Positions 17,857-27,781 of a stretch of 64,000 bases of DNA are shown here, one piece after another. The position numbers and the translations under genes were made by a program. Within the stretch, counting starts at the first letter, position 1. The number at the start of each line of letters is the position of its first letter. Location of the stretch: positions 186,001 through 250,000 of the forward strand of contig CAVOVH010000008.1 in the NCBI GenBank assembly GCA_963699805.1, written 5' to 3'. The notes under the pieces are model-generated. The model had not been told where the DNA came from, searched no databases, and was given only the letters and a program-made list of their open reading frames with translations. The DNA is from JAGTVG01 sp963699805. Its GTDB lineage: Bacteria > Bacteroidota > Bacteroidia > Cytophagales > Cyclobacteriaceae.

Positions 17857-19818
17857 TCAATCCTTATAACTGTAAATCCAGTAATAATAATCATTACAGT
17901 ATCCGGCATCATCCGGATCAGTGGCTGAGAGGCTGTTAACCGCTTTTAACTCTATGACTATCTTTTCCTTGTTCTGTGTCAGGCTGGAGGGAACTTCAAA
18001 TTCAGTATCACGGAATATAGAGGGAATGACCTGCCAATCCGGCTGATATGCAGGAAAATTTTCCGGATCAGGTTCTTTCAATAGTTGATAATTGGAACCC
18101 TGCTCAAACCAGGTTCCGGCATAGGTTCCATCAATGTATACTTCCATTTCCTGGTGGAAAACCCGTTGGTTAATCCTTCTCCGTATCCTGACCCCGTTAT
18201 TTCCCGGATCAATGTTCACGGTGAAAGCCACCGTGCCATTATACCATCTTCCATCTTCCATAAACTCCACATCCTCATTTCCTTCATATCTTCCCTGATC
18301 CTGCTGTTCGCGGGAATTACCATTGATGATCCTGTATTGATGTTTTTTCTCGTCATTCGGATCGCCTATATCCAGGGAATCGTTCAAAACAAGTTTTGAC
18401 TGCGGATTCCAGTAATAATACACGGCACTCCTGAAGATCCCTTCCCGGTCATGCATGTTTTCATGTCCATGATCCTGGGTGAACCGGATGGAACGGAGAA
18501 ATGGAATATAGTCAATGATATGAAAACGATACCCGATTTTATCATACAGCCCCCCGTGAAAAGGAGTACAAAGACCCACATCGATCCCGAAAGCATGACA
18601 GAAATAATCCTCCCCTCCTGTCGTCTCAATGGCTGGTGTTTTATTATCATCGACATACACCCTGAAATTCCCTTCAATGCTTCCTGCCAGGTTAGCAGTG
18701 GTACCCACAATGGTACCGGATCCCTTTCTACCGAGATGGATGAAATCAGGTTGCCCTTCCCTGACCTTAATATTCTCATTGTATTGAATATAGAACTTTC
18801 CAGCCTGGTCTTCTTCATATTCGTTGGTATCGTTCCATCGAATCCGGCAATCAAATGAATAATCCTGGCTGGACCGGTTGATCAGGTAAAGGCTGCATGA
18901 TTTCCAAAAAGGCATGGGAAAGAAAAAATAAAATTCAGAATTCAGGAATCCACAGGGCAGGCCGAGGGAATTAGTCACCGGTGCCTCCACGTATCCTCCG
19001 AAAAAAACAGTTAATGGTACCTCAATAGACCTTTTCTCAGTTTCTCCATAATCAACAACGACCCAGATCCGGTCCAGGAGATCATTATCCAATACGCTGG
19101 TTTTAAACAGGATCGAGCGGATCACGCCCGGGCTGGTCCAGTTGAATAATTCAAGGGTTGATTGTGCCTTCACCGTAAGAGATTGATCCTGGTGCCGGTT
19201 TCCTCTTTCCTTACCCGGGAAACGTCCCTGGTAATCCAGTATCCGGTTATTTACATCGTATAAATCCGCGATGGGAATGGATTCAGAAAAACGGCTTTCC
19301 CGGTATAAATGGGTTGTGATCTGGAACCAGTGCGGATTTTCCGAACTTGTCACCCTCAATTGATTCCTGAAAGGAAGACAGGGAAAAGCCCATTGGGCAA
19401 GACCGTCGGTATCCCAGAGCGGCCTCGGCATTGTATAGGTTGGCCGCTTGAAATAAAGATCCCGGTCTTTGATAAAGGCGGGTGTCCTGGTATCCGATAA
19501 ATAAAGATTGATCCGGCCGAATCTTCCAGGCCCAAACTCATCATTGCCCCATCCCAGTGAGGTGAACCATAACTGTACGACCATCCCATCCGGATGACGC
19601 AGGTTGATCATCTCAAATCCATCTTCATCCTGAAAGGTAAAATTTCTGAAATCCCGCATGGTCCGTCCGGTTGGATTGGTGGAGGAATAGGCTTTGATCT
19701 TAACCCCGGTACGAATAAGTGGTAAGGATTCCCAGTCCAGAATGGGATTCAGCATCTGACCGGGAGCGAGAGAAACAGTAAAAACAAAAAAGACAAAAAA
19801 TAAAAAATACCGTTTCAT
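17857..19818 (-). CDS. DUF2961 / GH172 family glycoside hydrolase, secreted
   Basis: A 653-residue protein with a signal peptide (hydrophobic 3-16, cleavage near APGQ). It has the features of the DUF2961 family, now GH172: an N-terminal SSTNPTGRTMRDFRNF segment, a central jelly-roll, and TTGGEDYFCHAFG near 385, matching the family's GxEDYF motif. Characterised GH172 enzymes act on furanosides such as difructose anhydride or D-arabinofuranosyl linkages in mycobacterial glycans. The ATG at 19818 (MKRYFLFF) is preferred; an upstream ATG adds eight acidic residues before the signal. It stands alone, divergent from the copper island. Confidence 0.85.
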   Translation of the reverse strand: MKRYFLFFVFFVFTVSLAPGQMLNPILDWESLPLIRTGVKIKAYSSTNPTGRTMRDFRNFTFQDEDGFEMINLRHPDGMVVQLWFTSLGWGNDEFGPGRFGRINLYLSDTRTPAFIKDRDLYFKRPTYTMPRPLWDTDGLAQWAFPCLPFRNQLRVTSSENPHWFQITTHLYRESRFSESIPIADLYDVNNRILDYQGRFPGKERGNRHQDQSLTVKAQSTLELFNWTSPGVIRSILFKTSVLDNDLLDRIWVVVDYGETEKRSIEVPLTVFFGGYVEAPVTNSLGLPCGFLNSEFYFFFPMPFWKSCSLYLINRSSQDYSFDCRIRWNDTNEYEEDQAGKFYIQYNENIKVREGQPDFIHLGRKGSGTIVGTTANLAGSIEGNFRVYVDDNKTPAIETTGGEDYFCHAFGIDVGLCTPFHGGLYDKIGYRFHIIDYIPFLRSIRFTQDHGHENMHDREGIFRSAVYYYWNPQSKLVLNDSLDIGDPNDEKKHQYRIINGNSREQQDQGRYEGNEDVEFMEDGRWYNGTVAFTVNIDPGNNGVRIRRRINQRVFHQEMEVYIDGTYAGTWFEQGSNYQLLKEPDPENFPAYQPDWQVIPSIFRDTEFEVPSSLTQNKEKIVIELKAVNSLSATDPDDAGYCNDYYYWIYSYKD

Positions 19819-20071
19819 TTCATTTTCAATATATTCCTTCAATTAATTCCGCGAATTCAATTTATGACATAATGATCAGATTAAGAAATATCCCTGCCAA
19901 CCTTAGGCCAGAATCGGGAAAGAGAAGAAAATAAAATAGAGGGAACTGTAAGCGTATCAAATAGTGCTTAGAAAGTAGCATATCAGGTGATCCGGAGGCC
20001 AAGCAAATGACTTAAATCATTTTATATAAACTGAAAAAATAACATTTTTACTAATTCGTCGTTGAAATTCT

Positions 20072-20079
20072 TATATTTG
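20072..20079 (+). promoter_or_regulatory. Bacteroidota-type -7 promoter box (TATATTTG)
   Basis: TATATTTG fits the TAnnTTTG box used by the Bacteroidota primary sigma factor exactly. No good -33 TTTG partner is seen. Its position implies transcription begins within a few bases of the GTG start at 20085, so the first message of the copper island may be leaderless. Confidence 0.45.
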
Positions 20080-20084
20080 AGATT

Positions 20085-20528
20085 GTGAAATTGCATTTAC
20101 GAATCCTATCATTGTTTATGGCTTTCCTGGTCGTACTATCAGCAAGTGGGGTAGCTGTGAGTAAACATCTATGTAAGGGAGAAGTCAAAAACATGGCGAT
20201 TTTTCATATAGCCAAATCCTGTGACCATGCTAAAAATTCAACCACCATTCAATGCCCCATTCATAAGGACATGGTCATTCATTTAGGTGATGATCAAAAC
20301 AATAAATGCTGCTCAGATACAACGGAACTGATTAAAGACGATCATCCCCAGATCGACTGCCAACCTTTTGAAATGCCGGATGTTCCAATGGTCATTGTCT
20401 GCATGATACAATATTCCGGAATCAATATTACACTTTCCAGTGATTCAGATTTAGACGACCATTTTCTTCACCTGCCCCCATTGATCAACCTGGAGATCCC
20501 CATTCGGGTTCATTCTTTATTGTTGTAA
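20085..20528 (+). CDS. HYC_CC_PP-type small exported protein, first gene of the copper island
   Basis: A 147-residue protein with a signal peptide (residues 4-25). The mature part shows the ordered signature of a small Bacteroidota family found with metal efflux genes: SKHLC early, several spaced Cys/His, a CC pair at about 84-85, and LPPL near the end. The cysteines and histidines could bind copper or another soft metal in the periplasm, but this is not demonstrated. The GTG start is chosen because the next ATG (20118) would remove the positive n-region of the signal. CusA starts 92 bases downstream. Confidence 0.65.
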   Translation: MKLHLRILSLFMAFLVVLSASGVAVSKHLCKGEVKNMAIFHIAKSCDHAKNSTTIQCPIHKDMVIHLGDDQNNKCCSDTTELIKDDHPQIDCQPFEMPDVPMVIVCMIQYSGINITLSSDSDLDDHFLHLPPLINLEIPIRVHSLLL

Positions 20529-20620
20529 TATTTCATTTAACTTCTGATTCGATTCCTTCTCGATAAAATTCCGGGATGGTTTAAGTTATTTATTGAACAG
20601 TTTGAAAAAATGGAATATAC

Positions 20621-23600
20621 ATGTTAAATAAAATCATCAAATTCTTTCTTGAAAACAAGATGATAACCTTGCTGTTATTAATTGTGTTCATACTACTTGG
20701 TACGGTCTATGCCCCATTTAACTGGCATACAGGACTTTTACCTCGTGACCCTGTTCCGGTTGATGCAATTCCCGATATAGGAGATAATCAGCAAATCGTA
20801 GCAACTGAATGGATGGGACGATCACCCAGGGACATCGAAGATCAGATCACTTATCCATTAACGACTTCTCTCCTGGGTATACCGGGAGTAAAGACCATCC
20901 GAAGTACTTCCATGTTTGGTATGTCCTTTATCTATATCATTTTTGAGGATGGGATCGATTTTTACTGGAGTCGGTCACGAATACTCGAAAAGCTAAATTC
21001 CCTGCCTTCCGGCACCTTACCCCAAGGTATACAACCTGCCTTGGGACCCGATGCTACAGCACTTGGACAGATTTTCTGGTATACATTGGAAGGACGCGAT
21101 CCAAAAACTGGAAAACCCACCGGGGGGTGGGACCCACAGGAATTACGGACAATTCAGGATTATTATGTAAAATATGCCCTATCCTCATCAAAAGGGGTAT
21201 CTGAAGTTGCCTCTATTGGTGGATTTGTTAAAGAATACCAGGTAGATATCGATCCAAACGCTATGAAATCTTATGATGTATCTGTCATGGATATCATGGA
21301 TGCAGTAAAGAAAAGCAATCTTGACATAGGAGCTGAAACCATTGAGATCAACAAAGTGGAATATGTAATACGTGGACTGGGGTATATAAAAAATCTTGAA
21401 GATCTGAAAGAGTCAGTCATTACGGTCCGAAATAATGTGCCAGTGAGAATAAGGGATATTGGGAGGGTCAATTTTGGACCGGCAACACGACGGGGAGGTC
21501 TTGATAAAGACGGAGTGGAAGCTGTGGGTGCGGCAGTTATAGCAAGATATGGATCAAATCCGATGGAAGTTATCAATAATGTTAAAGCGAAAATTAATGA
21601 TATAGCTCCGGGATTGCCTAGCAAGACCCTTTCTGATGGCACCGTTTCAAAGGTAACCATCATTCCGTTTTATGACCGGACCGGATTGATTAAAGAAACC
21701 ATTGGTACGCTGGAGTCTGCGCTGTCCCATGAAATTCTTATATCAATTATTGTTATAATTATTTTAGTCATGAATTTGCGGGCATCCATACTTATATCCG
21801 CATTGCTCCCGGTGGCTGTTTTAATGACTTTTATAGTAATGAAATGGGTAGGTGTCGATGCCAATATCGTTGCCCTTTCGGGTATAGCCATTGCCATTGG
21901 GGTCATGGTGGATATTGGAATTGTGTTTGTAGAGAACATAATCCGGCATCTTGATATGCCTGAAAATATTGATGCCAAAGGCAAAAACCTTGTAACCATA
22001 ATATATACTGCCACCACTGAAGTTTCATCGGCCATCACAACTGCCTTGGGTACAACTATTGTTAGTTTTCTGCCGGTTTTCGCCATGCAGGCGGCAGAGG
22101 GTAAACTTTTCAAACCCCTGGCTTTTACCAAAACCTTTGCATTACTCGCGTCTTTCCTGTTAGGAATTGTCGTGCTGCCAACGCTTGCAAATATTTTCTT
22201 CTCAGTTCGGTTCGATAAAAAACGAATTCGACGTGTATTTAATTTTATCCTTATTGCGGCAGGATTTCTTTTTGTTTTAGGATGGAAACAAATTCCAGCC
22301 CTGGCTCTGGTTCTCATAGGAATAAATAACCTGCTGGAATATAAATGGCAAGGTGAAAGAAAAGCCATCACCAATTATATAAATATTGGCATTACACTGC
22401 TGGTTGCCACATGGTACCTCGCCATTGAATGGTTGCCCCTGGGCGCATTTAACAGTAACCTGATCAATTACTTATTCACAGGTTTGCTAATCGCCTCCGT
22501 ATTGTGTATTCTACTATTAATAGTTCATTATTATGTGCCTATTCTTCGATGGGCCCTCAGGAATAAGTGGAAATTCATGGCTTTGCCGATCTTTACCATT
22601 CTTTTTGGAATTCTGGTTTGGCAGGGACCCAACAGGTTATTCAGATTATTACCCGAAGGCATAAAAGAGACAGCCTCATGGGAATCTTTCAATCGTACTT
22701 TCCCGGGAATGGGCAAGGAGTTTATGCCATCCCTCGATGAAGGCTCTTTTTTATTGATGCCGACCAGTATGCCACACAGTGGGATTGAAAAAAACCAGGA
22801 ATATGTTGAGTTGCTTGATAAAGGCCTGTCAACCATTCCGGAAGTTGAATTGGCTGTAGGTAAGTGGGGACGTATCAATTCAGCCCTCGACCCGGCACCG
22901 GTTCAGATGTTTGAAAACACCATCAATTATGTGCCTGAATTCCTGCTGGACGAAGATGGTCATAGAATGATATTCAAGGTTGATAAAGAAGGAAGTTATG
23001 TGCTTACCGATGGTACGACCTATAATCCTGAACGCGATGGATTCAGGAAAATAAAAGGAGAACTCCTCATTCCAGATGATAATGGTAATAATTTTCGTCA
23101 ATGGCGACCGGAAATCAAATCACCTGATGATATCTGGAATGAAATAGTCAAAGTTACTAATATTCCGGGATTGACTTCTGCCCCAAGACTTCAACCCATT
23201 CAGACAAGACTTGTGATGCTTTCTACCGGTATGCGGGCACCGATGGGATTAAAAGTATATGGCCCGGACCTGGAATCCATTGAAAAGGCAGGAATCTCAT
23301 TGGAATCCGCGCTTAAAGAAGTTCCCTCAATTCAGCCATCATCCGTATTTTATGACCGTGCCGTTGGAGCTCCCTATATTGAAATAAAAATCAACAGGAA
23401 TGCAATCGCCAGGTATGGAATGAAAGTTCAAGATGTACAGGAAATTCTGCAAGTGGCTATGGGTGGCATGTCGCTTACCAATACAGTTGAGGGTCGTGAG
23501 CGATTCCCGGTAAGGGTCCGTTACGCACGAGAACTGCGAAATACCCCCGAGGAAATCAAAAAAATACTGATATCTTCCGTGCTGGGCATTCAGGTTCCAT

Positions 23601-24439
23601 TGGGTGAACTAGCTGATATTATATACACCCGCGGACCGCAAATGATCCGTAGCGAAAATACCTTTCTGAACGGATATGTAATATTTGACAAAATAGCAGG
23701 GAAGGCAGAAGTGGATGTTGTAGAAGAAGCCCAGCAATTCCTGAAGGAAAAAATTGATGGAGGTGATCTGGTTTTGCCATCTGGTGTCAATTTTAAATTT
23801 GCAGGGAACTATGAACTGCAGATAAGGGCTACCAAACGTTTGGCCATTGTTATCCCTATAAGCCTGTTACTTGTGTTTTTGCTGTTATATTTCCAGTTTA
23901 AAACATTCACGGCATCCTCTATCCATTTTTCTGGTGTTTTTGTTGCCTTTGCTGGTGGCTTTATTATGCTTTGGCTGTACAGCCAACCCTGGTTTTTAAA
24001 CTTTTCAATAGCGGGGGTTGAAATAAGGCATCTGTTCCAGATACATCCCATTAATCTGAGTGTAGCGGTTTGGGTAGGTTTTATTGCACTTTTCGGAATT
24101 GCCACCGATGACGGGGTGATCATGGGAACTTACATACACCAGGTTTTTAAAGAAATGAAACCGTCAACGGTCAGCGAAGTACGTGAAGCTGTTATTATTG
24201 CAGGTCACAAAAGAGTACGCCCGGCCATGATGACTGCAGCTGTGGCCATCATAGCGCTTTTACCAGTTTTGTCCTCAACAGGAAAAGGTGCTGATATCAT
24301 GGTACCTATGGCTATCCCAACTTTTGGTGGCATGGTCATTCAGATCATGACCATGTTTGTTGTTCCAATCCTTCAATGCTTCTGGCGTGAAGGAGAGGTA
24401 AAAAAAATGGAAAGAAAAGCAGTCCCCTTAGAAAATTAA
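20621..24439 (+). CDS. cusA: CusA/CzcA-family heavy-metal RND efflux pump
   Basis: A 1272-residue inner-membrane RND transporter. TM4 reads AIAIGVMVDIGIVFVENI, the pattern of the monovalent (Cu/Ag) branch, and lacks the extra acidic residues of divalent-metal CzcA pumps. MSLTNTVEGRERFPVRVRY near 955 is the HME hallmark. Compared with E. coli CusA (about 1050 residues) it carries a roughly 120-residue hydrophobic insertion at about 535-655, adding three to four membrane helices in the middle, as in other Bacteroidota homologues. It would take Cu(I)/Ag(I) from the periplasm and drive it out with CusB and the TolC protein encoded next. The genes are 4 and 12 bases apart. Confidence 0.93.
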   Translation: MLNKIIKFFLENKMITLLLLIVFILLGTVYAPFNWHTGLLPRDPVPVDAIPDIGDNQQIVATEWMGRSPRDIEDQITYPLTTSLLGIPGVKTIRSTSMFGMSFIYIIFEDGIDFYWSRSRILEKLNSLPSGTLPQGIQPALGPDATALGQIFWYTLEGRDPKTGKPTGGWDPQELRTIQDYYVKYALSSSKGVSEVASIGGFVKEYQVDIDPNAMKSYDVSVMDIMDAVKKSNLDIGAETIEINKVEYVIRGLGYIKNLEDLKESVITVRNNVPVRIRDIGRVNFGPATRRGGLDKDGVEAVGAAVIARYGSNPMEVINNVKAKINDIAPGLPSKTLSDGTVSKVTIIPFYDRTGLIKETIGTLESALSHEILISIIVIIILVMNLRASILISALLPVAVLMTFIVMKWVGVDANIVALSGIAIAIGVMVDIGIVFVENIIRHLDMPENIDAKGKNLVTIIYTATTEVSSAITTALGTTIVSFLPVFAMQAAEGKLFKPLAFTKTFALLASFLLGIVVLPTLANIFFSVRFDKKRIRRVFNFILIAAGFLFVLGWKQIPALALVLIGINNLLEYKWQGERKAITNYINIGITLLVATWYLAIEWLPLGAFNSNLINYLFTGLLIASVLCILLLIVHYYVPILRWALRNKWKFMALPIFTILFGILVWQGPNRLFRLLPEGIKETASWESFNRTFPGMGKEFMPSLDEGSFLLMPTSMPHSGIEKNQEYVELLDKGLSTIPEVELAVGKWGRINSALDPAPVQMFENTINYVPEFLLDEDGHRMIFKVDKEGSYVLTDGTTYNPERDGFRKIKGELLIPDDNGNNFRQWRPEIKSPDDIWNEIVKVTNIPGLTSAPRLQPIQTRLVMLSTGMRAPMGLKVYGPDLESIEKAGISLESALKEVPSIQPSSVFYDRAVGAPYIEIKINRNAIARYGMKVQDVQEILQVAMGGMSLTNTVEGRERFPVRVRYARELRNTPEEIKKILISSVLGIQVPLGELADIIYTRGPQMIRSENTFLNGYVIFDKIAGKAEVDVVEEAQQFLKEKIDGGDLVLPSGVNFKFAGNYELQIRATKRLAIVIPISLLLVFLLLYFQFKTFTASSIHFSGVFVAFAGGFIMLWLYSQPWFLNFSIAGVEIRHLFQIHPINLSVAVWVGFIALFGIATDDGVIMGTYIHQVFKEMKPSTVSEVREAVIIAGHKRVRPAMMTAAVAIIALLPVLSSTGKGADIMVPMAIPTFGGMVIQIMTMFVVPILQCFWREGEVKKMERKAVPLEN

Positions 24440-24443
24440 ATGA

Positions 24444-25874
24444 ATGAAAAAGATTAGAACATTGTGCTTAGCTGCACTGGTGATTTTAGTAAATACCAAT
24501 GGTATCGCACAGAAAAATTATTATCAACAATTGAATGGATACCTCGAAATTGCTGCACAAAATAATCCTGAAGTGAAGGCTTATTTTAATCAATATATGG
24601 CATCCCTTGAAAAAGTACCGCAGCTAGGTTCATTGCCGGATCCACAGGCATCGCTAGGTTATTTTATTAAACCGATGGAACTTCTTGGTGGCAATCAGCT
24701 AGCTGAAGTTCAGTTTATGCAAATGTTTCCCTGGTTTGGCGCGCTGAAAGTTGCCCGGGATGAAGCATCGATGATGGCAAAGGCAAAATTTGAAGTATTT
24801 AACACGGTAAAAGCTGATTTGTTTTACAAGGTGAAATCGAGTTGGTATCAATTAATGAAACTCGACAGGGAGATAACGCTCCTCCGGGAGAATATTGAAC
24901 TACTTGAAACACTTGAGAAACTGGCATTGGTGAAATTTCAATCGCCTGATGAAGTTTCAAATCCAGGATCTGGTTCGATGAATAACACATCCCCTGGTGT
25001 CATGAATACATCCACCGGGGAAATGAGTGGAATGAATAATCAACAAAATTCATTAGCCCCTGTATCATCAGAAAAAAGTAAAAATGTTACCATGGCAGGA
25101 ACTATGGGAAGCCAACAGGTAGGCTTACAGGAGGTATTGCGGGTCAGGATGGAAATTCTTGAACAAAAGAACCAATTAGCCCTGCTTACCGACCAACGAC
25201 GAACAGAAGAAATATACTTTAACGCTTTGTTGAACCGTAACCTTGAATTAAATATTCAGGTCACTGATTCTCTGGTTAAACAAATTCTTCCAGAAAACAA
25301 GGCAGCGATTGCCGATAGCATCCTCCTTAACAACCCAATGCTTTCAATGATCGAAACGGAAAACGACGCATATGGTCTCATGGAACAAAAAGCGAAAAAG
25401 ATGGGTCTTCCGATGCTGGGTCTCGGATTAAACTATATGGTTATCCAGAAAAGAGAAGAGAATACTTCCATGATGAATGGCAAAGATATGCTGATGCCAA
25501 TGATTTCTATTTCAATCCCTGTTTACAGAAAAAAATACAATTCTATGCAAAAAGAAGCCCAACTGATGCAGGAAGCCGGCAATCAGCAAATCATCAAGTT
25601 AAAAAATGATTTGCAGGTCCAATACCACCAGTTTATTCAAAACCTTGAAGATGCCGCAAGACGCATGTCCTTATACAAGGAACAGGAAGACCTTGCACGG
25701 AAAACCACTGACCTGTTAATCACAGGATTTGCCACGACGGGCAATGATTATGAAGAAGTACTCAGGATGCAGGTAAAAGTACTCGATTACGGATTTAAGT
25801 ATATAGAAGCCATTGTTGATTATAACACCTCCATAGCAATGGCTGAGAAACTAATGAATTCAGTAAAATTTTAA
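24444..25874 (+). CDS. cusC: TolC-family outer-membrane efflux protein with Met/Ser-rich insertion
   Basis: A 476-residue protein with a signal peptide ending near GIAQ. Two OEP repeats of long helices and short strands form the trimeric channel-tunnel. Between about 170 and 225 a Met-, Ser- and Asn-rich linker interrupts the first repeat (SGSMNNTSPG, GEMSGMNNQQ), an insertion not needed for the fold and plausibly soft-metal-binding. It lies four bases after cusA and 12 before the cusB-like gene, so it should be the exit duct of the same tripartite pump. The symbol is given by context; sequence alone says TolC family. Confidence 0.87.
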   Translation: MKKIRTLCLAALVILVNTNGIAQKNYYQQLNGYLEIAAQNNPEVKAYFNQYMASLEKVPQLGSLPDPQASLGYFIKPMELLGGNQLAEVQFMQMFPWFGALKVARDEASMMAKAKFEVFNTVKADLFYKVKSSWYQLMKLDREITLLRENIELLETLEKLALVKFQSPDEVSNPGSGSMNNTSPGVMNTSTGEMSGMNNQQNSLAPVSSEKSKNVTMAGTMGSQQVGLQEVLRVRMEILEQKNQLALLTDQRRTEEIYFNALLNRNLELNIQVTDSLVKQILPENKAAIADSILLNNPMLSMIETENDAYGLMEQKAKKMGLPMLGLGLNYMVIQKREENTSMMNGKDMLMPMISISIPVYRKKYNSMQKEAQLMQEAGNQQIIKLKNDLQVQYHQFIQNLEDAARRMSLYKEQEDLARKTTDLLITGFATTGNDYEEVLRMQVKVLDYGFKYIEAIVDYNTSIAMAEKLMNSVKF

Positions 25875-25886
25875 ATAGACATACTG

Positions 25887-27716
25887 ATGAAAACGATTAA
25901 ATTTCTTTCTAATAAATATATAAAAAGTAGTTTGCTGATCGTTGTCGGCCTGTTGCTTGGATGGTTATTATTTCATCATTCAACACCTACGGTAAAAACT
26001 GAGGTTCCAACATTTGATGAATATTCTGATACTGAACAGACAGTCTGGACATGCGCTATGCATCCGCAGATAAGAATGGATCAACCCGGCAAGTGCCCTA
26101 TTTGCGGGATGGACTTAATCCCCCTGCAAAAATCGAACACCGATATTGATGAGCAAGCGATTGAGATGAGTGAATCGGCCCTGAAACTTGCCGAAGTGCA
26201 AACCGATAGGGTTAAAAAAGGAATTGTTTCCAAAGAAATAATGTTATATGGGACCATACAGGCTGACGAAAGGCTTTTACAATCTCAAACTGCCCATGTA
26301 CCGGGCCGTATCGAACAACTTCTCATTAATGTAACAGGTGAAACTGTTAAAAACGGACAGTTGATAGCTAAAATTTACTCTCCTGAGCTAGTGACGGCAC
26401 AAAAAGAGCTTCTAGTAGCAAAGTCATTGGGTAGCAGGTATCCCGCTGTGCTTGAAGCAGCAAGAGAAAAGTTACGAAACTGGAAGTTATCCGAACAACA
26501 GATTCAAAGTTTTGAAAATTCAGGAATGGTCACTTCAACATTTGGGATCTATGCCAATACCTCGGGGATCGTGATAGACCGAAAGGTAAATGAAGGGGAT
26601 CATGTAGGTACAGGAATGGTATTATTCGATGTTGCCGATCTGACAAATGTATGGGGTGTTTTTGATGCTTACGAATCCGACCTTCCTTGGATTAAACTGG
26701 GACAAAAAATAGAATTCACAACACAAGCTCTCCCAGGAAAGACTTTAACAGGAAATATTTCATTTATCGATCCGGTTATTAATCAAGTATCACGCATCGC
26801 CCGTGTAAGAATTGAATTAAAAAATTCAAGTCTGCAATTAAAGCCCGGGATGTTTATAAATGGTCTTGTCCAATCAGGTTTAAAAGGTTCGGATCAATTG
26901 ATTACCATTCCCCAATCAGCTGTGTTATGGACTGGAACCCGGTCTATTGTCTATGTTAAAATACCCGGTACAGAATACCCTTCGTTTAAAATGCGCGAGA
27001 TAACTCTGGGAGCATCCATGAAAGACAGCTTTATAGTGTTGGATGGTTTACAGGAAGGTGAAGAAATAGTAACCAACGGAGTGTTCAGCGTAGATGCATC
27101 GGCCCAATTAACAGGCAAGCCAAGTATGATGAATCCTGGAGGTGGCAAAGTGCCCGTGGGTCATGATCACGGAGGTATGGAAATGAACGGCAAAGAATCC
27201 AGCCCCAGGGAAATGGATCATTCAGGGCAGGAAATGCCGGTTGATAAATCCTTGTCAATGACCGTAGATCCGGTTTTTATACTACAGCTAACACAGGTTT
27301 ATGATCAGTATATAGCGTATAAAAATGCGTTGGTCAAATCAGATCCTTCAAAGGCTTGGCAAATGGTGAAACCACTGAAAGAAGCGCTGAAGAAAACCGA
27401 CATGAGCCTACTGAAGGGGGATGACCATAGTGTCTGGATGGTTCATTTGAATAAGATAAATAAATCATTGGAAAAAGTAACGGCTTCGGAAGATCTAGAG
27501 CAACAACGCAGGGCCCTGGCTCCTATCAGTGAAGCACTTTATCAAAGCATTAAACAATTCGGGATCAATCATGATGTAGTCTATTATCAGTATTGCCCCA
27601 TGGCGATCGGCAATCAGGGGGCATACTGGATGAGTGAAGTGGAGGACATTAACAATCCTTACTTTGGAGAAACGATGTTGAAATGCGGGGAAACCCGTGA
27701 AATTCTAAATAAATAA
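25887..27716 (+). CDS. cusB: CusB-type efflux adaptor fused to a C-terminal DUF3347 domain
   Basis: A 609-residue periplasmic adaptor with an N-terminal membrane anchor (10-28). In order: a heavy-metal-binding domain at about 50-80 with CAMHP and CPICGMDLIPL; the hairpin/lipoyl and beta-barrel parts at about 95-400; a His/Met-rich linker at about 415-455 (GHDHGGMEMNG); and a DUF3347 domain at about 462-609 containing YYQYCPMA and NPYFGETM. The adaptor joins CusA to the TolC protein. DUF3347 is found with copper-handling proteins and its Cys/Met residues suggest metal binding, so the fusion would place an extra copper-loading module on the pump. It overlaps no neighbour. Confidence 0.9.
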   Translation: MKTIKFLSNKYIKSSLLIVVGLLLGWLLFHHSTPTVKTEVPTFDEYSDTEQTVWTCAMHPQIRMDQPGKCPICGMDLIPLQKSNTDIDEQAIEMSESALKLAEVQTDRVKKGIVSKEIMLYGTIQADERLLQSQTAHVPGRIEQLLINVTGETVKNGQLIAKIYSPELVTAQKELLVAKSLGSRYPAVLEAAREKLRNWKLSEQQIQSFENSGMVTSTFGIYANTSGIVIDRKVNEGDHVGTGMVLFDVADLTNVWGVFDAYESDLPWIKLGQKIEFTTQALPGKTLTGNISFIDPVINQVSRIARVRIELKNSSLQLKPGMFINGLVQSGLKGSDQLITIPQSAVLWTGTRSIVYVKIPGTEYPSFKMREITLGASMKDSFIVLDGLQEGEEIVTNGVFSVDASAQLTGKPSMMNPGGGKVPVGHDHGGMEMNGKESSPREMDHSGQEMPVDKSLSMTVDPVFILQLTQVYDQYIAYKNALVKSDPSKAWQMVKPLKEALKKTDMSLLKGDDHSVWMVHLNKINKSLEKVTASEDLEQQRRALAPISEALYQSIKQFGINHDVVYYQYCPMAIGNQGAYWMSEVEDINNPYFGETMLKCGETREILNK

Positions 27717-27781
27717 TTGATCAAAACACAAAATGAACAAAAATGGAAAATTCAATCATTAATATAAAATTCAAAAAAATC

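Noticed and set aside
21670..22374. 234-codon minus-strand frame within cusA
   Set aside because: Long only because of the base composition of the membrane-helix codons on the other strand. It is Arg/Ser/Thr-rich and has no family features.
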